From NCBI RefSeq assembly GCF_004796535.1, contig NZ_SPHY01000013.1, forward strand, positions 1 through 64,000: a stretch of DNA of 64,000 bases, given 5' to 3'. Below are positions 29,284 to 38,118 of the stretch, one piece after another. The notes below the pieces were generated by a model. The model searched no databases. It was not told the DNA's origin and saw only the letters and a program-made list of their open reading frames with translations. The translations under genes were made by a program, and so were the position numbers. Source of the DNA: Sphingomonas flavalba (lineage in GTDB: Bacteria > Pseudomonadota > Alphaproteobacteria > Sphingomonadales > Sphingomonadaceae). How positions within the stretch are numbered: position 1 is the stretch's first letter; every line of letters starts with the position of its first letter.

Positions 29284-29366
29284 GACCCGTGCTGTAACGG
29301 CGGCAGGGTTAACGCGGGGTTGCCGCCGCCTGTTTCCATCGCCCCGAAAAATGTTACACAATACGG

Positions 29367-31631
29367 ATGGCAAGCGGATCGAAGATCGTCGGCCTGTGGG
29401 GCGACCCACCGGTCCCCGCAGCGGAAGCCCCGGCCACGGAGCCGGTCATGGAGGATTATGCGCCGGACGAAGCGCGATCCGGGCGCGGCGACCACGCTGT
29501 GGCGGTCCTCTGCGCCCTGCTTGCGCTGGCTTGGCTAGGCTTCACTGCCTGGGCTACCGCCGCGACGGTGGCGGCACCGGCCGACGCGGTCGGCGCGATC
29601 GCGATGGCCAGCGCGCCGCTGGCGCTGATCGGCGTCCTCTACCTGCTGCTGATGCGGAGCAGCCGGCGCGAAGCGCGGCGCTTCGGCGAAACCACCGCCG
29701 CGCTGCGGGACGAGGCGATCCGCCTGGAAGCCCGCGTCGCGGCGCTCGGCGCCCGGCTGGAGGATAATCGTCGCGCTCTCGCCGCCCAGGCCGAATCGCT
29801 GACCACCCTCGGCGAGGAAGCGAGCGGGCGGCTCGGCGCGCTCGCCGCCGCGATGCGGGAGGATGCCGACGCCATCGGCACCCACGCCGGCGCGCTGGAC
29901 AGCGCGGCGGAAGCCGCCCGCGCCGACATGGCGGTGCTGCTGTCCAGCCTGCCCAAGGCGCAGGTCCAGACCCGGCAGCTCGCCGCCGCGTTGCAGGCGG
30001 CCGGCGCCGGCGCGCTCGAACAGGCGCAGGCGCTGGAAACGCAGATCGCCGCCCTCGCCGCGCGCGGGCAGGAGGCGGACAACATCGCCGGCGGCGCGGC
30101 GGAACGGCTTGCCGCTCATCTCGGCCAGATCGAATCGACCGGCGCCGATGCCGGCACAAGGCTGGAAGACGCTGCCGGCCGGATGAACGAGACGGTTGAC
30201 GCCGCGCTGGCCCGCACGGTCAATGCGGTCGACGAAGCCCGGCGCGGAATAGAGGCGCAGGGCGGCGCGATGCTGGCGATGGTCGAACAGTCGCGGGCGG
30301 CGCTGGCGCGCACCAGCGACGAAACCGCCGAATCGCTCGCCCGGCGCGTCGCCGCCATCGTCGCGGAGGTCGATGCCCTTGGCGCTCGGCTGGAGGCGCA
30401 CGACAAGAGCGGCCACGCGCTCGTTTCGTGGCTGAGCAACGGCCTTGCCGACATAGAAGCGCGACTGGCCGCGCTCGACAGCGACGGCGCGGTACGAACC
30501 GAGCGGCTTGGCGCGGCGGTGGCGGCGCTTTCCGGCCATGCCGGAACGCTGGCGGAAACGCTGGCGACCGGCGGCGACACCGCCGAAACCCTGATCGGTC
30601 GCGCGGAAACGCTGCTGACCGCACTCGACGCCAGCGCGCGCGAGATCGACGAGACGCTGCCCGGCGCGCTCGCCCGGTTGCAGGCACTGACTCAGGCGAG
30701 CAGCGAGCGGATCAGCGCTCTCGCCCCCGACATCGGTGCGCTGGAGGCGGTCGCCGGCGCGACCATCGACCGGCTCGCCGAAACCGAAAAGCTGCTGACC
30801 CAGCAGCGCGAGGCGATCGACCAGCTCGACGCGGCGGTGGCGGAACGGCTGGCCGGCAGCCGGCAGAGCGCCGAGCAGCTCGCAGACGCGCTCGCCGCCG
30901 CCGATGGGCAGGCGCGCAACCTTGCCGACCAGTCGGCGCCACAGCTGATCGAGGTGATGCTCCGCGTGCGGGATACCGCTCAGCAGGCGGCCGAGCGCGC
31001 CCGCGAAGCGATGGCGCGGATCATCCCGGAGGCAAGCAGTGCCCTGGGTGCAGCCAGCGAGCAGGCGATCGAACAGGCGATCAGCAGCCGGATCGAAACC
31101 CAGATGGCAGCGATCGCCACCGCGGCGGAACGGGCGGTCGACGCCGCGGGTCAGGCGTCCCAGCGGCTGGCCGCGCACATGCTGACCCTTTCCGCCACGG
31201 CTGCGGACATCGACAGCCGCTTCGAACAGCATCGGACGGAGGCTGAGGAAACCAGCCGCGAGGCATTCGCCCGGCGGGTCTCGCTGCTGATCGAATCGCT
31301 GAACTCGACCGCGATCGACGTCACCAAGATCCTCTCCAACGACGTGACCGACAGCGCCTGGGCGGCCTATCTGAAGGGGGACCGCGGCGTCTTCACCCGC
31401 CGCGCCGTGCGCCTGCTCGACGCGGCGGAAGCGCGCGAAGTGTTGCGCCATTACGAAGAGGACGCGGAATTCCGCGAACAGGTCAACCGCTACGTCCACG
31501 ACTTCGAATCGATGCTGCGCACCGTGCTCAACAGCCGCGACGGCTCGCCGCTCGGCGTCACCATCCTGTCGTCGGACATGGGCAAGCTCTATGTTGCGCT
31601 CACCCAGGCGATCGAGCGGCTGCGCAACTGA
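29367..31631 (+). CDS. Large membrane-anchored coiled-coil protein
   Basis: A 754-residue protein: a short Pro/Glu-rich cytoplasmic start, two membrane segments (about residues 43-65 and 72-96), then ~550 residues of nearly continuous Ala/Glu/Arg coiled coil with repeated blocks, and a conserved-looking C-terminal globular part (from FARRVSLLIESLNSTAIDVTKI to the end, residues ~640-754). The layout is like TipN, the Caulobacter polarity protein with two N-terminal membrane helices and a long coiled coil. Methyl-accepting receptor motifs are absent. The family name is unknown to me; a scaffold or cell-polarity role is an inference. Confidence 0.7.
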   Translation: MASGSKIVGLWGDPPVPAAEAPATEPVMEDYAPDEARSGRGDHAVAVLCALLALAWLGFTAWATAATVAAPADAVGAIAMASAPLALIGVLYLLLMRSSRREARRFGETTAALRDEAIRLEARVAALGARLEDNRRALAAQAESLTTLGEEASGRLGALAAAMREDADAIGTHAGALDSAAEAARADMAVLLSSLPKAQVQTRQLAAALQAAGAGALEQAQALETQIAALAARGQEADNIAGGAAERLAAHLGQIESTGADAGTRLEDAAGRMNETVDAALARTVNAVDEARRGIEAQGGAMLAMVEQSRAALARTSDETAESLARRVAAIVAEVDALGARLEAHDKSGHALVSWLSNGLADIEARLAALDSDGAVRTERLGAAVAALSGHAGTLAETLATGGDTAETLIGRAETLLTALDASAREIDETLPGALARLQALTQASSERISALAPDIGALEAVAGATIDRLAETEKLLTQQREAIDQLDAAVAERLAGSRQSAEQLADALAAADGQARNLADQSAPQLIEVMLRVRDTAQQAAERAREAMARIIPEASSALGAASEQAIEQAISSRIETQMAAIATAAERAVDAAGQASQRLAAHMLTLSATAADIDSRFEQHRTEAEETSREAFARRVSLLIESLNSTAIDVTKILSNDVTDSAWAAYLKGDRGVFTRRAVRLLDAAEAREVLRHYEEDAEFREQVNRYVHDFESMLRTVLNSRDGSPLGVTILSSDMGKLYVALTQAIERLRN

Positions 31632-31637
31632 TCGGTG

Positions 31638-31928
31638 TCAGTCGCCGTGCGCGGCGGCGGCTCGGTCGTATTTGAACAGGTTGATGTCTTCGGTGCCGAC
31701 CCAGCCATTGACGTAATTCAGGTAGAACAGGCCGAACAGCAGCGACGACAGGATTGTCGTGCGCAGGATGATGCGGCCGGGGCGGAAATTATGCGGCGCG
31801 CTGTCCGCCTGCCCCGGAATCTTCTCGGCCCCCGCCTCCTCGTCGGTCTTTTCGCTGAACGGCATCACCAGAAAGGCGCACAGCACCCAGAACAACGACC
31901 AGATCGCGACGATCGAGTAGAGATTCAT
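31638..31928 (-). CDS. DUF1467 family membrane protein
   Basis: A 96-residue protein with two membrane helices (VAIWSLFWVLCAFLVMPF, residues ~8-25; TTILSSLLFGLFYLNYVNGW, ~57-76) joined by a Glu/Asp-rich loop with the DUF1467 pattern FRPGRIILRTT. The start ATG 31928 overlaps the RNase J stop (31925). It is the last gene of the nuo-birA-coaX-rnj group and converges on the coiled-coil gene with only 6 bases between stops. Function unknown. Confidence 0.87.
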   Translation of the reverse strand: MNLYSIVAIWSLFWVLCAFLVMPFSEKTDEEAGAEKIPGQADSAPHNFRPGRIILRTTILSSLLFGLFYLNYVNGWVGTEDINLFKYDRAAAAHGD

Positions 31929-33565
31929 GCGGTCCTCAACAGCAGGACGTCGACGACCGGCTTCTTGCCCGTCCACTCGGTCGCCCGACGGCGGACGGCA
32001 AGCCGGATCGCCTCGCGCAGCCGGTCCTCGTCGCGCTCGCCCGTCACGGCGGCGGCAGCGGCCGCGTCGCGCGCATCGTCGACGAAGGCGTCGCGATCCT
32101 CCTCGACCGGAATACCCTGCAGCCGGATTTCCGGGTCCGCCGCCAGCCGTCCCTTGCCGCTCAGCGCCACCGCGACGGAAATCTGGCCGTTCGCCGCGAT
32201 CCGCCGCCGCTCGTTGATCGTCGTGCCGTCCGCCGGCAGGATGACGTCGCCGTCCAGCACCAGCCGGCCGGTGCGCTCGCGCCCGATCTCGGTCGGTTTG
32301 CCAGGCGCCAGGCGGATCATCGTGCCGTTGTCCTGCACCACCACGTTCGGCACGCCAAGCGCGCTGCCCAGGCGCGCCTGCTCGGCCATGTGCCGCATCT
32401 CGCCGTGGACCGGAACCAGGATGTCCGGCCTGATCCACTTGTACATCATTTCCAGTTCCGGCCGGCCGGGGTGGCCGGAAACATGGACGTGCGCCTGCCG
32501 CTCGGTGATCATCTCGACGCCGGCGGCGGCCAGCGTGTTCTGGATGCGGCCGATCGCCATCTCGTTGCCAGGGATCTGGCGGGAAGAGAACACCACCAGG
32601 TCACCTTCCGACAGCTTGATCTGGTGCTGGCCGAAGGCGATGCGAGCCAGCGCGGCGCGCGTCTCGCCCTGCCCGCCGGTGGCGACGATCAGCACCTCGC
32701 GCGGCGGCAGGCGCATCGCCTCGTCGAAATCGACGAGCGGCGGGAAATCCTTCATGTAGCCGACGCTTTGCGCGACGCGCAGGATGCGGTCGAGCGAGCG
32801 CCCGGCGACGCACAACTGGCGCCCGGTGTCGCGCGCCACCTCGCCCAGCGTCTGCAATCGCGCGGCGTTGGAGGCAAAAGTGGTGACGAGCACCCGGCCC
32901 TTCGCCTCGCCGATCACCTTCGCCAGCCCCTCGCGCACCCCGGCTTCGGAACCGGACGCCTCGCCGTTGAACACGTTGGTCGAATCGCAGACCAGCGCCA
33001 GCACCCCTTCGTCGCCGATCGCGGTCAGGTCGGCCGCGCTGGCCGGCGTGCCGAGCAGCGGATCGGTGTCGATCTTCCAGTCGCCGGTATGGAATATCCG
33101 GCCGTGCGGGGTATCGATCAGCAGCGCGTTGCCCTCGGGGATCGAATGGGCAAGCGGCACGTAGCGAAAACCGAACGGGCCAAGGGCGACACGGCCGCCA
33201 TTCTCGACGACATGCAGCTTGACCTGGTTGCCCAGCCCCTCCTCGTCCAGCTTGCCGCGGATCAGTCCGGCGGTAAACGGCGTCGCATAGAGCGGCACGC
33301 CCAGGTCGGCAGCCAGATAGGGCAGCGCGCCGATATGGTCCTCATGCCCGTGGGTCAGGACGATGCCGAGCAGGTCGCCGGCCCGTTCCTCGATGAAACT
33401 CAGGTCGGGCAGGATCAGTTCCACGCCCGGATAGCCGGGGTCGGCGAAGGTCAGGCCGCAGTCGACCATCACCCACTTGCCCTGGCAGCCGTAGAGATTG
33501 ACGTTCATGCCGATCTCCCCCGATCCGCCGAGGGCGAGGAAGATCAGCTCGTTTTCCGGTGTCAT
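31925..33565 (-). CDS. rnj: Ribonuclease J
   Basis: A 546-residue beta-CASP metallo-beta-lactamase ribonuclease for RNA decay and rRNA processing. It has LALGGSGEIGMNVNLYG at the start, the zinc motif LTHGHEDHIGALPYL, HTGDWKID, the beta-CASP blocks TTFASNAARLQTL and SSRQIPGNE, HVSGHP and PVHGEMRHM, and a C-terminal domain of about 110 residues. ATG 33565 starts the conserved N-terminus; the frame is open to 33610. It is read in the same direction as the nuo operon, 48 bases after coaX. Confidence 0.96.
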   Translation of the reverse strand: MTPENELIFLALGGSGEIGMNVNLYGCQGKWVMVDCGLTFADPGYPGVELILPDLSFIEERAGDLLGIVLTHGHEDHIGALPYLAADLGVPLYATPFTAGLIRGKLDEEGLGNQVKLHVVENGGRVALGPFGFRYVPLAHSIPEGNALLIDTPHGRIFHTGDWKIDTDPLLGTPASAADLTAIGDEGVLALVCDSTNVFNGEASGSEAGVREGLAKVIGEAKGRVLVTTFASNAARLQTLGEVARDTGRQLCVAGRSLDRILRVAQSVGYMKDFPPLVDFDEAMRLPPREVLIVATGGQGETRAALARIAFGQHQIKLSEGDLVVFSSRQIPGNEMAIGRIQNTLAAAGVEMITERQAHVHVSGHPGRPELEMMYKWIRPDILVPVHGEMRHMAEQARLGSALGVPNVVVQDNGTMIRLAPGKPTEIGRERTGRLVLDGDVILPADGTTINERRRIAANGQISVAVALSGKGRLAADPEIRLQGIPVEEDRDAFVDDARDAAAAAAVTGERDEDRLREAIRLAVRRRATEWTGKKPVVDVLLLRTA

Positions 33566-33613
33566 CCAATTCTTTCTTATTCTGGTGGCGCCCGCATCAC
33601 GGCGGCGCATGTG

Positions 33614-34396
33614 TCACCCGCCTATATGGGCCTGCCGATACAGCATCGCCAGCCCCTTGATGGTCAGATCGGGTTCCACCGCATCGAACAGCGGGACATG
33701 TTCGTCGAACAGCACCGCCAACCCGCCGGTTGCGATCACCCGCGCCGGGCGGCCGATCTCCGCCTTCAACCGCGCGATCATCCCCTCCATCATCGCGACA
33801 TAGCCCCAATAGATGCCGATCAACATCTGGTCCTCTGTGTTTCGCCCGATAACCGAGCTGGAAACCGGCACCGCCACGGCGATGCGCGGCAGCTTGGCGG
33901 CGGCAGCGACCAGCGCGTCCAGGGACAGGTTGAGGCCCGGGGCAATCACTCCGCCCTTGTACGTGCCCTTGTAGTCGAGCACGTCGAAGGTGGTGGCGGT
34001 GCCGAAATCGATGACGATCAGGTCGCCGGCATAGGCGGCATGGGCGGCGATCGCGTTGACCACCCGGTCGGCGCCGACCGTATCCGGCTCGACCACGTCG
34101 AGGACGACGGGCCAGGCGAGCGGCGGGCGCCCGGCCACCAGCGCCTCCACCCCGAAATACTTGCGCGCCAGCACCTGCAGGTTGTGCAGCGCCCGCGGCA
34201 CCACCGTCGCGATCACGACCCCGGTGATAGCGCCTCGGTCCAGCCCCTCCAGCAGCAGCAACTGGTGCAGCCACACGGCATATTCGTCGGCGGTACGGCG
34301 GGCATCGGCGGCGATCCGCCAGCGCGCCCGGATGTCGTCGCCGTCGAACAGCGCGAAGACGATGTTGGTGTTTCCGGCATCTATGGCGAGCAGCAT
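33614..34396 (-). CDS. coaX: Type III pantothenate kinase
   Basis: A 260-residue ASKHA-fold kinase for the first step of coenzyme A synthesis. The phosphate loop is [12 protein letters not shown], followed by [15 protein letters not shown], the catalytic-aspartate block [25 protein letters not shown], and [15 protein letters not shown]. It lies 9 bases downstream of birA and is part of the complex I operon tail, an arrangement seen in many alphaproteobacteria. Confidence 0.95.
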   Translation of the reverse strand: MLLAIDAGNTNIVFALFDGDDIRARWRIAADARRTADEYAVWLHQLLLLEGLDRGAITGVVIATVVPRALHNLQVLARKYFGVEALVAGRPPLAWPVVLDVVEPDTVGADRVVNAIAAHAAYAGDLIVIDFGTATTFDVLDYKGTYKGGVIAPGLNLSLDALVAAAAKLPRIAVAVPVSSSVIGRNTEDQMLIGIYWGYVAMMEGMIARLKAEIGRPARVIATGGLAVLFDEHVPLFDAVEPDLTIKGLAMLYRQAHIGG

Positions 34397-34405
34397 CGCG
34401 GGTTC

Positions 34406-35113
34406 CTAGACCAGGAAGACGTCGCCGGCGTGGATGACTTCCTCCGCGCCGCCGGCAAGACGGAGCCTCAATGCGCCATCGGCGTCAAGCCCGGCGAACA
34501 GACCTTCGTGCCGGCCCAAGCCCGGCAGGTGGACCGAAAGCGCGGTGCCGCGCGGGTGGGCGCGGGCCTGCCAGCGGGCCAGAATGGCCTGAAGGCCCAG
34601 CCGCCATGCCGCCAGCCAGCGCGCGAACGCATCGGCAAGATCGGCCAGGAACAGCGCGGGATCGGGCGCGCCATAACCGGCGGTGGCGAGGCTGGTGACG
34701 GGTCGACCGAGGTCATGCGGATGGTCCGCCAGGTTGACACCGATGCCGATGACAACCACTTCGTGCGTCCGCTCCAGCAGGATGCCCGACAGCTTGGCAC
34801 CGCCGAGCAGCAGGTCGTTCGGCCATTTGAGGATCAGGACCGACGGATCGGCATAGGCCGAGACCACTTCATCCAGCGCCACCGCCGCGACGAAGGCCAA
34901 CGTCGCCGGCGGCGGGTCGCCGGCGCGCAGGCGCACCAGCGTGCTGGCGTACAGGTTCCCCGATGCCGACACCCAGTCGCGCCCCAGCCGGCCGCGTCCT
35001 GCCGTCTGCCGTTCGGCGCGCAGCCACAGTCCTTCCTCGGCACCGTCGCCAGCGAGCGCCATCATGTCGAGGTTGGTCGAAGCGGTGACCGCGACGGTGC
35101 GAAAACGGATCAG
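34406..35113 (-). CDS. birA: Biotin--[acetyl-CoA-carboxylase] ligase
   Basis: A class I biotin protein ligase of about 235 residues without the N-terminal DNA-binding domain. Motifs: TASTNLDM near the start, AERQTAGRGRLGRDW (biotin-AMP loop), KWPNDLLLGGAKLSGILLE and VIGIGVNL. No ATG, GTG or TTG precedes the essential STN motif in this frame after the nuoN stop. The only sensible start is CTG 35111-35113, which overlaps the nuoN TGA as CTGA; the first ATG (35065) would cut off that motif. Its substrate AccB is encoded at 17.5 kb. Confidence 0.88.
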   Translation of the reverse strand: MIRFRTVAVTASTNLDMMALAGDGAEEGLWLRAERQTAGRGRLGRDWVSASGNLYASTLVRLRAGDPPPATLAFVAAVALDEVVSAYADPSVLILKWPNDLLLGGAKLSGILLERTHEVVVIGIGVNLADHPHDLGRPVTSLATAGYGAPDPALFLADLADAFARWLAAWRLGLQAILARWQARAHPRGTALSVHLPGLGRHEGLFAGLDADGALRLRLAGGAEEVIHAGDVFLV

Positions 35114-36582
35114 AACAGCGCCCGCGCGGCACTGGCGGTAACGACGCCCAGTGCGGGTACAGCGAAATAGCCGAGCGGCGACACCGCCGTCGCGGCCAGT
35201 GCGATAAGCCCGCCCTCCAGCACGCTGTTCGCCGGAGCATAGGCGGGCGCGGGATCGTCGAAATACATCGTTTTGACGATCTTCAGGTAATAGAAGGCGC
35301 TGATCACCGACGCGGCGATGCCGATCGCGGCCAACGGCCATAGCCCGGCAGCGACGGCCGCGTCGAACACCAGGAACTTCGCCCAGAAGCCGAGCAGCGG
35401 CGGAATGCCGGCCAGCGAGAACATGAAGATCGCGAACGCCGCCGCCAGCCCGCGCCGCGACTGCGACAGGCCGGACAGGCTGGCGATCGTCTCGATCGGG
35501 CGGCCATCCGCATCGCGCATCTGGAGGACGACAAGGAAGCTGCCGAGCGTCATAGCGATATAGATCGCCATGTAGCTCATCACCGCGGCGACCCCCGCCT
35601 CGGTCCCCGCCGCCAGGCCGATCAGCGCGAAGCCGATATTGTTGATCGAGGAATAGGCCAGCATCCTCTTGATGTTGCCCTGGCCGATCGCGCCGAACGC
35701 GCCGAGCAGGATCGAGGCGAGCGCGGCGAAGATGATGATCTGCCGCCAGGCGTCCGTCGCCGGGCCAAGCGCCTCGACGGTCACGCGGACGAACAGCGCC
35801 ATCGCCGCCACCTTCGGCGCCGAGGCGAAGAAGCCTGTGACCGGGGTCGGCGAGCCTTCGTAGATGTCCGGCGTCCACATGTGGAACGGCACCGCCGCGA
35901 TCTTGAACGCGATCCCGGCGAGCAGAAACACCAGGCCGATCAGCGTCCCCGCGCCCAGCCCGCCGCCCTCGACCTGCGTCGCCACCGCCGCCGCGATGCC
36001 GTCGAAGCCGGTGGTTGCGGTGAAACCGTAGAGCAGCGAGATGCCGTAGAGCAGAATGCCGCTGGCCAGCGCGCTCAGCACGAAATATTTCAGCCCCGCC
36101 TCGGCCGAGCGCGTGTTGTTGCGCATGAAGCTGGCCAGGATGTAGGCGACCAGATTCTGCAGCTCCAGCCCGACATAGAGGGTCAGCAGGTCGACCGCCG
36201 ACACCATCATCCCCATGCCGACGGCGGAGAGCAGGATCAGCACCGGATATTCGGCGCGAAGCTGCCCTTGCGGCCCGCCTGTCGTGTCGCGCGCGAAGAA
36301 ATCGGGCGCCATCGCCAGCGAGACCGCCGCCGCGACATAGATCAGCAACTTGGCGAAGGCCGCGAACGGATCGGCGCGGTACAGGCCGCCAAAGGCGTCG
36401 CCGCCGTTCCCGGCCGGGCCGAGCAACGCCAGCCCGGCGGCAGCGATCAGCGCCACCGCCAGCCAGTGGACGGCGCGGGCGGAACGGTCGCCGGCGAAAG
36501 CCGCGATCATCAGCAACACGAGCGCGCCGCCGGCAAGGATCATTTCCGGCAAGGTCAGCGCCAGCGAAGCGGCGTAGGTCAT
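35110..36582 (-). CDS. nuoN: NADH-quinone oxidoreductase subunit N
   Basis: One of three antiporter-like proton-pumping subunits of complex I. 490 residues, about 14 membrane helices, with the family pattern LSAVGMGMMVSAVDLLTLYVGLELQNL and KMAAFK-type region KIAAVPFHMWTPDIYEGSPTPVTGF, plus MLAYSSINNIGF. It is the last nuo gene, overlapping nuoM upstream (36579-36582) and birA downstream. Confidence 0.97.
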   Translation of the reverse strand: MTYAASLALTLPEMILAGGALVLLMIAAFAGDRSARAVHWLAVALIAAAGLALLGPAGNGGDAFGGLYRADPFAAFAKLLIYVAAAVSLAMAPDFFARDTTGGPQGQLRAEYPVLILLSAVGMGMMVSAVDLLTLYVGLELQNLVAYILASFMRNNTRSAEAGLKYFVLSALASGILLYGISLLYGFTATTGFDGIAAAVATQVEGGGLGAGTLIGLVFLLAGIAFKIAAVPFHMWTPDIYEGSPTPVTGFFASAPKVAAMALFVRVTVEALGPATDAWRQIIIFAALASILLGAFGAIGQGNIKRMLAYSSINNIGFALIGLAAGTEAGVAAVMSYMAIYIAMTLGSFLVVLQMRDADGRPIETIASLSGLSQSRRGLAAAFAIFMFSLAGIPPLLGFWAKFLVFDAAVAAGLWPLAAIGIAASVISAFYYLKIVKTMYFDDPAPAYAPANSVLEGGLIALAATAVSPLGYFAVPALGVVTASAARALF

Positions 36583-38114
36583 TGATGCGCCCCTTCAGCA
36601 CCAGCATCAGCCGGCTCGACAGTGGATACGGCAAGCTGCGCGTCGCCGATCGGCTTGGCCTGCGCCACCCGGGCGACCAGCGTCGCCACGTCGGCGCGCA
36701 TCGGCCGCAAGAAGCTTTCCGGGTAAATACCCATCCACAGCACCGCCAGCGCGATCGGCAGCAGGAACGCGATCTCGCGCTTCGACAGGTCGGGCATCGC
36801 CTTCACGTCGGGCTTGGTCAGCGCACCGAAGACAATGCGGCGATACAGGTAGAGCATGTAGGCAGCGCCCAGAATGATGCCGGTGGTGCAGACGACGGTC
36901 GCGATACTGCTGACCTGATAGATGCCCATCAGCGACAGCAGCTCGCCAACGAAGCCGCTGGTCCCCGGCAAGCCGATCGACGCCATCGTGAACAGCATGA
37001 AGAACAGCGCATAACGCGGCATATTCTCCGCCAGCCCACCGTAACGATCGATCTCGCGCGTGTGCAGCCGGTCGTAGATTACGCCGACGCAGAGGAACAG
37101 CGCGCCGGACACCAGCCCGTGGCTGAGCATGACGATCATCGCCCCTTCCAGCCCCTGCTGGTTGAAGGCAAACAGGCCGATGGTGACGATCGCCATATGC
37201 GCGACCGACGAATAGGCGATCAGCTTCTTCATGTCCGCCTGCACCAGCGCAACCAGCGAGGTGTAGACGACGGCGATCATCGACAGCGACAGGATCACCC
37301 AGATCAGCGCCTCGGACGCCTGGGGGAACATCGGCACCGAAAAACGGATGAAACCGTAGCCGCCGAGCTTCAGCATCACGCCGGCCAGGATCACCGACCC
37401 GGCGGTCGGCGCCTCGACGTGCGCGTCGGGCAGCCAGGTGTGGACCGGCCACATCGGCACCTTGACGGCGAAGGAAGCGAAGAAGGCCAGCCACAGCCAG
37501 TTCTGCGCCCCGACCGGGAAGTTGTGGTTCAACAGCACCGGGATCTCGGTCGTCCCCGCCTCGTGCGCCATCCACAGCATCGCGATCAGCATCAGCACGG
37601 AGCCGAGCAGCGTGTAGAGGAAGAACTTGTAGCTGGCGTAGATCCGCCTCGGCCCGCCCCAGATGCCGATAATCAGATACATCGGGATCAGACCGGCCTC
37701 GAAGAAGATATAGAACAGGAACAGGTCCTGGGCCGAGAAGGTGCCGATCATCAGCACTTCGACGACCAGGAACAGCGCCATATATTCCGGCACTCGCTTC
37801 TGGATCGACTGCCAGGACGCGGCGATGCAGATCGGCATCAGGAACACGGTCAGCATGATCAGCATCAACGCGATGCCGTCGATGCCGAGCGCCCAGGCGA
37901 AGCGACCGAAGATCGGGTGGAACTCGACGAACTGCCATTGCGGTGCCGCGCCGGACACGTCGAACTGCGCCCACATCAGCGCGCCGAGCGCCAGGTCGAG
38001 CAGGGTCGCGCCAAGCGCGATGCGCCGCGCGTTGCCGGCAGACGCGTAGAGGCATGCAAGCGCCGCCACCATCGGCACCAGCAGCATGATCGAAAGAATG
38101 GGAATGCCGTTCAT
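36579..38114 (-). CDS. nuoM: NADH-quinone oxidoreductase subunit M
   Basis: A 511-residue antiporter-like membrane subunit. Family blocks are FYIFFEAGLIPMYLIIGIWGG, KVPMWPVHTWLPDAHVEAPT, MKKLIAYSSVAHMAIVTIG and the discontinuous-helix region around FMLFTMASIGLPGTSGFVGE. It lies 4 bases after nuoL and overlaps nuoN by 4 bases. The Ala/Glu-rich tail (about 30 residues) extends slightly past the usual end. Confidence 0.97.
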   Translation of the reverse strand: MNGIPILSIMLLVPMVAALACLYASAGNARRIALGATLLDLALGALMWAQFDVSGAAPQWQFVEFHPIFGRFAWALGIDGIALMLIMLTVFLMPICIAASWQSIQKRVPEYMALFLVVEVLMIGTFSAQDLFLFYIFFEAGLIPMYLIIGIWGGPRRIYASYKFFLYTLLGSVLMLIAMLWMAHEAGTTEIPVLLNHNFPVGAQNWLWLAFFASFAVKVPMWPVHTWLPDAHVEAPTAGSVILAGVMLKLGGYGFIRFSVPMFPQASEALIWVILSLSMIAVVYTSLVALVQADMKKLIAYSSVAHMAIVTIGLFAFNQQGLEGAMIVMLSHGLVSGALFLCVGVIYDRLHTREIDRYGGLAENMPRYALFFMLFTMASIGLPGTSGFVGELLSLMGIYQVSSIATVVCTTGIILGAAYMLYLYRRIVFGALTKPDVKAMPDLSKREIAFLLPIALAVLWMGIYPESFLRPMRADVATLVARVAQAKPIGDAQLAVSTVEPADAGAEGAHQ

Positions 38115-38118
38115 GCCG

